A stretch of 64,000 nucleotides of DNA from positions 28,643,427 to 28,707,426 of the forward strand of contig OX578283.1 of NCBI GenBank assembly GCA_951217055.1. The letters run 5' to 3'. Position numbers and translations under genes: made by a program. The stretch comes from Gerris lacustris. Taxonomy: Eukaryota > Arthropoda > Insecta > Hemiptera > Gerridae. The first letter of the stretch is position 1, and every line of letters begins with the position of its first letter. This document shows positions 24,897 to 35,329 of the stretch, piece by piece. The notes under the pieces were generated by a model. It saw only the letters and a program-made list of their open reading frames with translations. It did no database searches and was not told the origin of the DNA.

Positions 24897-25056
24897 AAGG
24901 CCGCCAAACACGATAAAATATTTGCGCAACATGTTTGCGCAAACCTTATCTCGGGCCAATTTAGGCCATACACGTCAAACATCATGTTTGCGCAAACATC
25001 AAACTGCCCACGGTAAAAATGTTTGCGCAAACATTTTGACCGTGTATGGGGGCCTT
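24897..25056. mobile_element. MITE of about 160 bp built of TTTGCGCAAAC palindromes
   Basis: The ends are inverse: AAGGCCGCCAAACACG at the left; TTTTGACCGTGTATGGG and then GGCCTT at the right. Inside, the 11-bp palindrome-like word TTTGCGCAAAC (or a close variant) occurs four to five times, at about 24918-24948, 24985-24996 and 25020-25032. No ORF. Superfamily not assigned. Confidence 0.8.
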
Positions 25057-25575
25057 TATACGTCTCACATTCACAATTAATTATCTAATGTTGTTTATCT
25101 TATAGAATCCTGTTGCGAAAAAAATCTTCTTAAAAAGTTCTTCATAAACCTCATTAAGAGGACGCGAGGAAGCCATGTGTTGCATAAAGTGGCAGACTAT
25201 GTTTTAATTAAACGATGACGATGGTTTGATGTAATAATATTTAATTGATTTTTAATATTTAATTTAAAAAAACAGGAAATTAATAATAGTATTCTATTTA
25301 TTATGTTAATTATATCCACTGGTGAAAATTATTATAACATTGCATCGTTTTACTTGTAAAGCTCTTTCATTATTATTATATATGGTATATACTCGAATAT
25401 ATTAAGAAAGTAATGGATAAAAGGTACTTTTTTTTACCCGAAAACTCACACAGCATTACGTTAGATATAAATAAAATTATTATCATCTAGCATGATTTGA
25501 TATCAGAGATACGAATTTGTGATTATTAATTTTTTTTTTTTTTTGTTAAGGTTCTTTGTATTACCTTGTTGTTTT
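25057..25575. other. AT-rich sequence with a family A/B 3'-module scrap
   Basis: The scrap at about 25155-25201 reads GGACGCGAGGAAGCCATGTG and ends GTGGCAGACTATG. Nothing else is recognised. Confidence 0.6.
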
Positions 25576-26070
25576 GCTTCCGAGCTTACCAAAGAAGCAT
25601 TTTGTTCACTTTTGAGAACAAAAAAATTTGATGTCTCCGATTTCAAAAATTCCAAGACAGAAGTCCAATTCCGACATCAGGGAACATTTTTTGTGTCTGT
25701 CTGTCTGTTTGTCTGTCTGTCGGTCTGAGTGTCCGCGAATCCTGAAACGTATGACGATAGCTTGAGTAAATGTCGACCGATTTTGATGAAATTTGGTAGA
25801 CATGTTCATTTTACCAATTTTCAGGACGAGTTAGTAGGACAAGGTTATCCGTCCAAGCTTTTACGTGAATTGCTCGCGTAAACGTGAACTTCAAATTTAA
25901 AATTGGAATTTTAGGTCGGGGAAAAAATCGAACTTCTTTTCAAACACAATGCTTCAGTTACCTTCGGTAAGCTCGGAAGCAATATTACGATAATGTTAAT
26001 GTTAATATAACAATAAAGTAAATGATGGGATGCGAGGAAGCTATGTGCCGCACTAATTGGGAGTCTATTT
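25576..26070 (+). mobile_element. Family B, copy 1, bounded by inverted hairpin ends
   Basis: The left end is GCTTCCGAGCTTACC. At 25946-25980 the inverse end GGTAAGCTCGGAAGC appears, so the B body lies between inverted copies of the family end. The body has TGTCTGTCTGTCTG, GACCGATTTTGATGAAATTT, CACGTGAATTGCTCGCG-like and AAAATTGGAATTTTAGGTCG blocks. After the inverted end comes the forward 3' module GATGCGAGGAAGCTATGTGC. Non-coding; two open frames on opposite strands are accidental. Confidence 0.85.
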
Positions 26071-26718
26071 TTTTTTAATTGAAAATATGTATAAAAAGTT
26101 TCACTTTTAAGAAGCAAGGTGTGCATATATTATCAACTCATTTAAAGTAAATACAACCAAAATTGTTTCTGGTGGAATGATTTACTCCACTCGAAATCTC
26201 ACTTCTATGGTTAAGTGATTACATTCTATGATATGATTACATTTTAGTTCCCTACAAGCACGTTGATTACTTAATACTGCAATCTGGGAGATAACTATAT
26301 GAAAATGTTTGCTATGCTTGAAGTAGCTTCTTTTTCTAGAATAGCGTTAATTAAAACTGACCCAAGTATTGGATGAATATGACCCCCTTGTAAAGTAAGA
26401 GGAAGAGGGTCATATCTGTTTAAAAAATGCAGGATTCTCCAGTATTTGATGAGGTAATCAATTTCATTTTGGTGTCGTATATCTTGGTTTTTTCCTCTCT
26501 ATTCTGTTCTTTTCTAAAAAAAAGAACTAACTTATGAAGTCTCATTTATTTCAATGTAGCAAGTAAAAAGCTTACAGCATCGGGTTATATCTACTAGTGG
26601 AATAACTCGGATAATTACAGCATTTAATATTCTTTCCTTGTGTTCTAGGACAAAGAATAAAAATTATTCTTCTAATTTCGCTCTCCCATTTAACAGGTTT
26701 TAACAAAATGGCATTTTT
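26071..26718. other. Intergenic sequence
   Basis: No supported feature. Confidence 0.5.
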
Positions 26719-26883
26719 TCTCTCCTCTCTCCGGTTTATTCAACAAAAATTATCTATCCTGGAACATTTTTTTACGTGAAAGCTTAGAATTTAAATTCTA
26801 AAATCTCTCCTCTCTCCGGTTTATTCAACAAAAATTATCCATCCTGGAACATTTTTTTACGTGAAAGCTTAGAATTTAAATTA
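26719..26883 (+). repeat. Tandem duplication, 85-bp unit, two copies
   Basis: TCTCTCCTCTCTCCGG begins both units (26719 and 26804). They are almost identical through TTTTTTTACGTGAAAGC and GAATTTAAATT. This is a recent local duplication. Confidence 0.92.
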
Positions 26884-27150
26884 CCTCAAGAGATTTTCTG
26901 GTTTTTCTATTGTTTTTTTACCATTTATTAAATGTATGATCTTGAAATTGAATTAAAAAATATATATACATATATAATATTATTGCTTAAAATTAATTAA
27001 ATTACATTGCTTTTGTACTCTATACTCTATAGGACTCTATTTCAGGAAAAAGAAGTAAAATTAAAAATAATAAATGCCACTATTAAATTGTATTTAAATA
27101 TTAATGGAAGGCATTTATTACTACCATCAAATTAAATAAACGTAGAAGAA

Positions 27151-27908
<758 letters not shown>

Positions 27909-28345
27909 GCTTCCGAGCTTACCGAAGGTAATGGAAGCTATGTGATCGTTCTGAAAAACGAAAAAGTTTTTGGCACCGATTTCAAAAATTCCAAGACAGA
28001 AATCCACTTCAAGCATCAGGGAACATTTTTGGTTCCGTGTCTGCCTGTTGGTCTGTTGGTTCGTCGGTCTATCGTTCAATTTTTGTGAACCAAAGTAACT
28101 TAAAAACTACACGTCCAATTTTAACGAAATTTGGATGGTAATTAGCTCATTGTTGAACCCATATAAGTTTCAACCTTCTGCGCCTATTTGTTTCTCTTCA
28201 ACATGCGCACAAACATACACTTATTTATACCTATAGCTTCAAAAGTACTTATCTGATTTGTATCGAAAGGAACCCGCAGAAAGCCCCAGATTAATTTGAA
28301 CCGTCTGCGCTCTTTAACTTTTGCTAAATTGATACTTTAATTCAT
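27909..28345 (+). repeat. Family A, copy 7 (5' two thirds)
   Basis: It starts with GCTTCCGAGCTTACCGAAGG. It carries GTGATCGTTCTG, GATTTCAAAAATTCC, 'GTTCCGTGTCTGCCTG', ACTACACGTCCAATTTTAAC, CAACCTTCTGCGCC and CCCCAGATTAATTTGAACCG. It stops before the 3' module. Confidence 0.85.
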
Positions 28346-29019
28346 ATAAAATAATTACAAGATAAAAATAACTTTTTATATATTACGTTTTTAAATTTTC
28401 TATTGAATCATATGCAATGTTGGAAATATAATTGTCATTGTTATAATATAATGTTAGTGAAAAAAAAAAAAAAAATAGTTCCGAATTTATTTACTTCACA
28501 TAAATGACAACCATCTAGAGAGCTGATCTTAAACCTTTAAAAGGACAAATCTTTGTACGACGGATCTCGGCAACACCGAATCTAAACCGTGCCATTGATA
28601 TGCCCCCGTGTAGGGACAGTAAGAGAAGAAAAAGAAAAATGTGTACCAGTAAAGAAGTACAGATGCAGAAAAATTAAACCCATACCTAGGACACAAGTGT
28701 AAACAAACCTGGTTGTCACGCGTCAATTAATTTATTTGTTTATTTTTCCTTCTTCGCTGTCATTCAATGTCAATCTCTTAATAAAAAATCACAAATTTGA
28801 AACCCGTCAAAATGAAGATTGTAAATATGGGACATGTCAAAACAAATAAAATAACTTGCGGATTTTTTCCGAACTAACTTTCCATACAGCAATATGTGCT
28901 GAAAACGAATTAAATTCTGCTGAAAGATGGCTAAAAGTATTAGCCAGATTTGTGATGTTTATGGCGAAGGAATAATTAGTGAGAAACACCAAAAAAATTA
29001 AGACGCGTGATACAAAACA
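28346..29019. other. Sequence upstream of the mariner remnant
   Basis: A moderately GC patch at 28500-28720 has no recognisable protein. The 65- and 104-residue minus-strand frames show no domain. An A-run of about 16 is near 28458. Confidence 0.45.
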
Positions 29020-29475
29020 AGCGTCGGGGAAAACTTTGCGCCAAAGTTCTGTTTTTTCACGACAACCACACTCGTCAACAACACTCGTCCACACAGGGCC
29101 AATCGTACCCGAGAGCTCTTGGCTGGTTTTGGATGGGAGGTTTTCGCGCATCCACCCTACAGCCCAGATTTGGCGCCGTGTGACTACCGGCTATTCCCAG
29201 CAATGAAATATTGGCTCGCTATGCAAAGTTTTGACACTGATGCTGAACTGCATGACGGTGTAAACGAGTGGTTGAAATCGCAGGTGGCAGATTTCTACAG
29301 AGAGGGTATAGAAAAACTTGTGCCACGTTCTGATAAATGCTTCAATTTGAACTGCGATTTCGTAGAAAAATAGCCTAAGAGTGTACCTTTAAAATGTATA
29401 TAGTAAAGTTTTTTTTTTCACTTTGTTTATTTCTTATTTCAAAACATCTGTTACTTTCTGGATAGCCCTCGTATA
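29020..29475 (+). pseudogene. mariner transposase C-terminal remnant with its 3' terminal repeat
   Basis: One frame reads RPHRANRTRELLAGFGWE then VFAHPPYSPDLAPCDYRLFP and runs to a stop at 29373. This is the mariner/Tc1 DDE core end with the last catalytic Asp (in PCDY). The preceding HDN motif (second Asp) is visible as FFHDN at about 29055 but in another frame, so a frameshift separates them. The first Asp and the DNA-binding domain are absent. After the stop, TTACTTTCTGGATAGCCCTC and TATA at 29452-29477 look like a mariner 3' terminal repeat and its TA target. Inactive. Confidence 0.85.
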
Positions 29476-30153
29476 TACAGGGTGGACCAAAAGTCTCCCC
29501 CCCCCCTCTTAACTTTTGAACGGTTTGAGATAAATTAATGAAACTTGAGGGATCTCTACCATGCAAAGGGAAGTTTATTTTCATGCAATCACCCACTAGG
29601 GGCAACCACCCACTTTGCCCCCAAGCCACCCAACATCAAAATTTCAAATTGGAGCGTATATTTTTGATAGCATGTTTGGATTCTACGGTAAAAAATAATA
29701 AACTTTTAATTGAAACTATTTTTTCTATCTCCAATATTTTGCCCCCTACAGGGGGGCAAAGATAGCAAAATAACCCTTCTGAAATAGTAAAAAAATAACA
29801 CTTAGATCGTTTTAAAATCTAAACGGTTTGAAATAAAGTCATGGAACTTGGGAGATCTGTACCATGTAAAGGGAAGTGTTTAATCATCCACTCACGCACT
29901 AGGGGCAACCTCCATTTTGCCCCCAGGCGCTGAAATCTACGATTTTTATACCTTTGCCCCCCCTATAGGGGGCAAAATATTAGAGGTAGAAAAAAAAGTT
30001 TTAAGTAAATATTTTTATTTTTGCCGTAGAATCTAAATCTGCTATCAAAATATACATTCTAGGACAAAATTTTGAGTACTTAACTTTTGAGAAGTTTTGG
30101 TCTGGGGGCAAAATAGGAGGTTGCCCCTACAGCGTGGTTGCATGAAAACAAAC

Positions 30154-30166
30154 TTCCCTTTACATG
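30154..30166 (+). repeat. Left target-site duplication of the Penelope-like insertion
   Basis: TTCCCTTTACATG here is repeated exactly at 34777-34789. Removing one copy and the DNA between them restores a continuous H sequence. Confidence 0.88.
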
Positions 30167-30220
30167 TAATACACAGCTTGGTTTTCCGGTGGAATCCGCG
30201 TCACGAAGGGGGTGAAGTCC

Positions 30221-30254
30221 GACGTTTCGCTTCCAGTACTGGAAGCATCTTCAG
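30221..30254 (-). ncRNA. Hammerhead-ribozyme-like motif, left Penelope copy
   Basis: On the minus strand the order is CUGAAGA, a perfect stem II hairpin GCUUCCAG-UA-CUGGAAGC (8 bp), GAAAC, then GUC. These are the conserved hammerhead core boxes with a minimal helix III, the form known from Penelope-like elements. It lies in the 3' region, about 75 bp beyond the stop codon. Helix I pairing is weak by eye, so self-cleavage is inferred only. Confidence 0.65.
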
Positions 30255-30328
30255 GGGTGTGGTGCATCGTGGTGTTGACTCGAAGCGAACACAGGATGTA
30301 CTGACGACTGGAGAGAAGGACGGCGTAT

Positions 30329-32746
30329 TTATAGTTGCTTTCTGGAACGTAGATTATACCTGGGTGTTGCATTACTCGAGGGTGTCCTTTGTCGGGATGA
30401 TGAAATCATGCAGGTGCTGCCTTTGACGGTGTTTCTTTGTGGAGATGATGCAATCAGGTAGGTGCTGCCTTCGTCGGTGTTCCTTTGTCGGGCGGGTGAT
30501 GTAATATGCTGAGAAGTGACCGCGGCGCCGCTCCTTGCTTTCTGCTTGGCACAGGTGCTAACCAGAGGTTTCCAGGTCCGGGAGAGAGTGAAACCATCCT
30601 CTCTGTTGAAGTTCTCCGGTTGTTTCTCGATTTCAATAGCCTCCCTTACCACCCTGCTGTGATATCTGCTGTCTGAAGCGAGTACTCGTATATCCTCAAA
30701 TTTTATAAGATGGCCGGTTTCTTCTGAATGTTGAGCTATCGCTGATCTGTGGTCGTTGTTCTTCACTGCTCTCACGTGTTCTTGAAGGCGGGTTGAGATC
30801 AGTCGTCCGGTTTGGCCGATGTAGTTCTTGCCGCAACTGCATGGGATCTGGTATACACCGCAAGTCTTGAGATGAAGGTGGTCTTTCGGTGACTTTAGAA
30901 GGCTTCTGGTAGTCATGTTTGCGTTGAAGGTGGTCCCGATGCCATGTTTCCGGAGAATCCGGCTTATCTTATCAGTTGTACCTTGGATGTATGGGAGATA
31001 AGCCTTCCGCTGGTCTTCCATCGTTTCTGCTGGGGTGCGTTCCTCGGTGCTCTCTTCGCGGCGGATGGTTCGCAGTATGTCATCCTTCTTGAATCCATTC
31101 ATTCCTAGGGTTGACTTGAGGTACTGCTTCTCTTCCTTCCATGAGGTCTCGTCACTGATCCTAAAGCCCCTTGACACTAAGGAGTGGATGACAGCCCTCT
31201 TCTGCGTCGGGTGGTGATGTGACGCTGCATTCAGGTACCTATCCGTATGCGTGGGCTTCCTGTAGACGGAGTGGCCTAGAGTTCCGTTGGTCTTCTTCGT
31301 CACCAGCACATCCAGAAAGGGTAGGCAGTCCTTCTCCTCAATTTCCATAGTAAATTGGATTTTCCTATGAATTGAATTCATATGACGGAGGAAATCATCC
31401 AAAGTATCTCTTCCATGTTTCCATAGAAGAAAAACATCGTCGACGTATCTCCACCAGCAAGACGGTTTCAAAGCAGCAGAAGCGAGGGCTCTATCTTCGA
31501 AGTCTTCTAAGAACAGGTTAGCAGCTACGGGAGACAAGGGGCTACCCATGGGCGCACCTTCTATCTGCTTGTAGTATTCTCCGTTGAATAAGAAGTATGT
31601 GGATTTGAGACAGTATTCTATGAGTTGCAATTTGTCTTCACATACCTTACTTCTTATGATGGCGATGGTGTCGTCTATCGGCAGGTTGGTGAAAAGAGAC
31701 ACGATGTCAAAGCTAACCAGAAGATCTCCTTTCTCGACACGAAGCGATGACAGTTTCTCAACGAAGTGGGTCGAGTTCTTGACGTAGCTCGAAGTTCTTC
31801 CTGAAAGCGGCTGGAGTTCCTTCGCAAGATGGCGGGCGACTTCGTGTGTAGCAGAACCAATAGCGCTGACGATGGGTCGCATCGGGATACCGTCCTTGTG
31901 GATTTTCGGCAGTCCGTAGAGAAGAGGCGGCTTTGGGTCTGTGCAGAGAAGTTTCCTCTTTTCTCCGTCTTCCAGGGATGAATCCTTGACGAGTCTGTTG
32001 ATCTCCGCTTTTACTCGCAGCGTAGGGTTCCGGATCTTACTGTAGGTGCAGTCCTCGAGTAGAGCCTTCATCTTTGACGTGTAGTTCTCCTTGTACATCA
32101 CCACTGAAGCATTCCCTTTGTCGGCAGGCAGTACCAAGATGTTAGGGTCCTCTCGTAATTTGCGTAGAGCCTCGATCTCCAGTTTCGTGATGTTCCTCGC
32201 TGGTGGTTTGCTGCGGCGGATAAGGCAGGATACATCTTGGCGGATTTCCTCTGCGACGTCCACGGGCATACCTCGAACAGCCGATTCTATTCCGCAGATG
32301 ATTTTCTCCACTGGAATCTTCTTAGGAGCGATGGCGAAGTTGAATCCTTTCATGAGGGCCTTCTCGGTGGTAGCGTCCAGGTCTTCGTTGGTGAGGTTGA
32401 CGATAACCTTTGTTGTAGGCAGCTCTCCCGGCTTCTGCTTTTCTATCAGACGGTCAAATTTCTGCTTCTGTTTCTCCTTCGTATTTTCCGCAACGTACTG
32501 AGCTTGGGCAGACGTAACACGATCGATGGCGTCCCAATCTTCAGGTGATAGTGAATGTGAGAGTTCCATATGAAGGTCATATAAGCTCCGATTGATCGAA
32601 TCAATGGTGCGACGGTAATTCCTTATCTCACTCTTTAAGATCTTAAGACTAGCTGAATGAAGAATCTTCTTGGCGTACCTCGTCTCTGAGCGGTGTTTAA
32701 TACGGCAGCTAGGTGGCACGATGTCACTATCCCGGCATCTCTTCAT
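30329..32746 (-). CDS. Penelope-like element polyprotein (RT + GIY-YIG endonuclease), about 805 aa
   Basis: This copy of the retroelement protein is open throughout. The N-terminal region is basic and helical, then comes the Penelope-type DKG motif (LPADKGNASVV, about residue 210). The RT palm includes GLPKIHKDG, SFDIVSLFTNLP, APMGSPLSP and the catalytic YVDDV near residue 433. A zinc-binding-like CGVYQIPCSCGKNYIG opens the GIY-YIG nuclease near residue 628. It continues with GQTGRLISTRLQEH and an REAIEIEKQPENFNRE block bearing the metal-binding Glu. The frame stays open 25 codons upstream to 32821, but that part lies in the opposite copy. I chose the ATG at 32746, 4 bp inside this copy. The usual full length is about 800 aa, so it may be complete, though the extreme 5' end could be truncated. 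It would prime reverse transcription at nicked DNA. Confidence 0.9.
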   Translation of the reverse strand: MKRCRDSDIVPPSCRIKHRSETRYAKKILHSASLKILKSEIRNYRRTIDSINRSLYDLHMELSHSLSPEDWDAIDRVTSAQAQYVAENTKEKQKQKFDRLIEKQKPGELPTTKVIVNLTNEDLDATTEKALMKGFNFAIAPKKIPVEKIICGIESAVRGMPVDVAEEIRQDVSCLIRRSKPPARNITKLEIEALRKLREDPNILVLPADKGNASVVMYKENYTSKMKALLEDCTYSKIRNPTLRVKAEINRLVKDSSLEDGEKRKLLCTDPKPPLLYGLPKIHKDGIPMRPIVSAIGSATHEVARHLAKELQPLSGRTSSYVKNSTHFVEKLSSLRVEKGDLLVSFDIVSLFTNLPIDDTIAIIRSKVCEDKLQLIEYCLKSTYFLFNGEYYKQIEGAPMGSPLSPVAANLFLEDFEDRALASAALKPSCWWRYVDDVFLLWKHGRDTLDDFLRHMNSIHRKIQFTMEIEEKDCLPFLDVLVTKKTNGTLGHSVYRKPTHTDRYLNAASHHHPTQKRAVIHSLVSRGFRISDETSWKEEKQYLKSTLGMNGFKKDDILRTIRREESTEERTPAETMEDQRKAYLPYIQGTTDKISRILRKHGIGTTFNANMTTRSLLKSPKDHLHLKTCGVYQIPCSCGKNYIGQTGRLISTRLQEHVRAVKNNDHRSAIAQHSEETGHLIKFEDIRVLASDSRYHSRVVREAIEIEKQPENFNREDGFTLSRTWKPLVSTCAKQKARSGAAVTSQHITSPARQRNTDEGSTYLIASSPQRNTVKGSTCMISSSRQRTPSSNATPRYNLRSRKQL

Positions 32747-34583
32747 AATTAAATTACGAGAGGACCCTAACATCTTGGTACTGCCTGCCGACAAAGGGAA
32801 TGCTTCAGTGGTGATGTACAAGGAGAACTACACGTCAAAGATGAAGGCTCTACTCGAGGACTGCACCTACAGTAAGATCCGGAACCCTACGCTGCGAGTA
32901 AAAGCGGAGATCAACAGACTCGTCAAGGATTCATCCCTGGAAGACGGAGAAAAGAGGAAACTTCTCTGCACAGACCCAAAGCCGCCTCTTCTCTACGGAC
33001 TGCCGAAAATCCACAAGGACGGTATCCCGATGCGACCCATCGTCAGCGCTATTGGTTCTGCTACACACGAAGTCGCCCGCCATCTTGCGAAGGAACTCCA
33101 GCCGCTTTCAGGAAGAACTTCGAGCTACGTCAAGAACTCGACCCACTTCGTTGAGAAACTGTCATCGCTTCGTGTCGAGAAAGGAGATCTTCTGGTTAGC
33201 TTTGACATCGTGTCTCTTTTCACCAACCTGCCGATAGACGACACCATCGCCATCATAAGAAGTAAGGTATGTGAAGACAAATTGCAACTCATAGAATACT
33301 GTCTCAAATCCACATACTTCTTATTCAACGGAGAATACTACAAGCAGATAGAAGGTGCGCCCATGGGTAGCCCCTTGTCTCCCGTAGCTGCTAACCTGTT
33401 CTTAGAAGACTTCGAAGATAGAGCCCTCGCTTCTGCTGCTTTGAAACCGTCTTGCTGGTGGAGATACGTCGACGATGTTTTTCTTCTATGGAAACATGGA
33501 AGAGATACTTTGGATGATTTCCTCCGTCATATGAATTCAATTCATAGGAAAATCCAATTTACTATGGAAATTGAGGAGAAGGACTGCCTACCCTTTCTGG
33601 ATGTGCTGGTGACGAAGAAGACCAACGGAACTCTAGGCCACTCCGTCTACAGGAAGCCCACGCATACGGATAGGTACCTGAATGCAGCGTTACATCACCA
33701 CCCGACGCAGAAGAGGGCTGTCATCCACTCCTTAGTGTCAAGGGGCTTTAGGATCAGTGACGAGACCTCATGGAAGGAAGAGAAGCAGTACCTCAAGTCA
33801 ACCCTAGGAATGAATGGATTCAAGAAGGATGACATACTGCGAACCATCCGCCGCGAAGAGAGCACCGAGGAACGCACCCCAGCAGAAACGATGGAAGACC
33901 AGCGGAAGGCTTATCTCCCATACATCCAAGGTACAACTGATAAGATAAGCCGGATTCTCCGGAAACATGGCATCGGGACCACCTTCAACGCAAACATGAC
34001 TACCAGAAGCCTTCTAAAGTCACCGAAAGACCACCTTCATCTCAAGACTTGCGGTGTATACCAGATCCCATGCAGTTGCGGCAAGAACTACATCGGCCAA
34101 ACCGGACGACTGATCTCAACCCGCCTTCAAGAACACGTGAGAGCAGTGAAGAACAACGACCACAGATCAGCGATAGCTCAACATTCAGAAGAAACCGGCC
34201 ATCTTATAAAATTTGAGGATATACGAGTACTCGCTTCAGACAGCAGATATCACAGCAGGGTGGTAAGGGAGGCTATTGAAATCGAGAAACAACCGGAGAA
34301 CTTCAACAGAGAGGATGGTTTCACTCTCTCCCGGACCTGGAAACCTCTGGTTAGCACCTGTGCCAAGCAGAAAGCAAGGAGCGGCGCCGCGGTCACTTCT
34401 CAGCATATTACATCACCCGCCCGACAAAGGAACACCGACGAAGGCAGCACCTACCTGATTGCATCATCTCCACAAAGAAACACCGTCAAAGGCAGCACCT
34501 GCATGATTTCATCATCCCGACAAAGGACACCCTCGAGTAATGCAACACCCAGGTATAATCTACGTTCCAGAAAGCAACTATAA
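32670..34583 (+). pseudogene. 5'-truncated second Penelope-like ORF (about 610 aa of element body)
   Basis: From 32751 the frame enters the element at KLREDPNILVLPADKGN and continues to the same C-terminus as the minus-strand copy. It has an intact RT (YVDDV) and an intact GIY-YIG nuclease. It differs from the other copy at one visible residue (AALHHH against AASHHH). The first 27 codons, starting at 32670, are antisense of the other copy's N-terminus. The 637-residue frame is therefore a chimera made by the palindrome, and the N-terminal domain is missing. Enzymatic domains could be functional if translated, but no promoter or natural start is evident. Confidence 0.85.
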
Positions 34584-34657
34584 ATACGCCGTCCTTCTCT
34601 CCAGTCGTCAGTACATCCTGTGTTCGCTTCGAGTCAACACCACGATGCACCACACCC

Positions 34658-34691
34658 CTGAAGATGCTTCCAGTACTGGAAGCGAAACGTC
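34658..34691 (+). ncRNA. Hammerhead-ribozyme-like motif, right Penelope copy
   Basis: This is the exact mirror of the motif at 30221-30254: CTGAAGA, stem II GCTTCCAG/CTGGAAGC, GAAAC, GTC. It starts about 75 bp after the stop codon. Two such motifs in opposite orientation flank the palindrome. Confidence 0.65.
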
Positions 34692-34776
34692 GGACTTCAC
34701 CCCCTTCGTGACGCGGATTCCACCGGAAAACCAAGCTGTGTATTACGAGTCTACCCGCGGAAGCCTACGCACCAAG

Positions 34777-34789
34777 TTCCCTTTACATG
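34777..34789 (+). repeat. Right target-site duplication of the Penelope-like insertion
   Basis: TTCCCTTTACATG, identical to 30154-30166. H sequence resumes immediately after it. Confidence 0.88.
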
Positions 34790-35163
34790 GTACGGATCCC
34801 TTAAGTTTCATTAATTTATCTCTAACCGTTTAGATTTTACGACGTATTATCGGTAGGGTAATTTTGCTATCTTTGCCCACCTATAGGGGGCAAAATATTG
34901 GGAATAGAGAAAAAGTTTCAAAGTAAAAGTTTATTATTTTTCACTGTAGAATTCAAATATGATATAAAAAATAGACACTCCAAAAAAAATTTGAAATTTT
35001 GAAGTTGGGTGGCCTGGGGACAAAGTGGGTGGTTGCCCCTAGTGGGTGATTGCATGAAAACAAACTTCCCCTTGCATGGTAGAGATCCCCCAAGTTTCAT
35101 TCATTTATCTCAAACCGTTCAAATGTTAAGAGGGGGGGGGGAGGAGACTTTTGGACCACCCTG

Positions 35164-35200
35164 TATATATATATATATATTAATATATATATATATATTG
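35164..35200. repeat. (TA)n tract at the right end of H
   Basis: About 36 bp of alternating TA. H integrated into, or next to, a TA-rich target. Confidence 0.85.
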
Positions 35201-35329
35201 AATGAATAGTCACATGGAAATAGAAAGTATAGGTGTTTAGATCTATTTCACTGCAAGTGGAGTCACACTTATGATTATTCAATATGGCATACCTTTGAAC
35301 TCGGATGAGCACTTTTAATTATATAGGTG

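Larger units (their letters stand above)
30167..34776. mobile_element. Head-to-head pair of Penelope-like retroelements
   Basis: Left copy: minus strand, 30167 to about 32750. Right copy: plus strand, 32751 to about 34746, lacking about 600 bp of the left copy's 5' part. Positions mirror exactly around a constant sum of 64912, for example 30329/34583 and 30221/34691. The arms are nearly identical over 1.99 kb; one predicted residue differs in about 610. The right end carries an extra tail of about 30 bp (CGAGTCTACCCGCGG...ACCAAG) not present at the left. Short tails, 5' truncation and partial inverted copies are known for this retroelement class. A shared 13-bp target duplication implies a single integration event. 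Confidence 0.9.
29478..35163. mobile_element. Foldback DNA transposon H, interrupted by Penelope-like insertion
   Basis: The termini read CAGGGTGGACCAAAAGTC and, inverted at the right, GACTTTTGGACCACCCTG. Each is flanked by TA. Inverted similarity continues for about 400 bp on each side, including ACTAGGGGCAACCACCCAC and GTTTGAGATAAATTAATG. Without the insertion at 30167-34776 and one target-site copy, H is about 1,063 bp. It is built of two nested inverted units that share a 'TTTGCCCCC...GGGGGCAAA' motif. No transposase is encoded. Ends and TA target fit a non-autonomous Tc1/mariner-type element. It lies directly against the mariner remnant. Confidence 0.85.

Noticed and set aside
29119..29373. 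Intact mariner transposase
   Set aside because: Only the last 85 residues are in frame; the first catalytic Asp and DNA-binding domain are missing and a frameshift separates the second Asp.
32091..32548. Open frames antisense to the Penelope ORF
   Set aside because: Shadows of the coding strand; mirrored shadows occur in the other copy.
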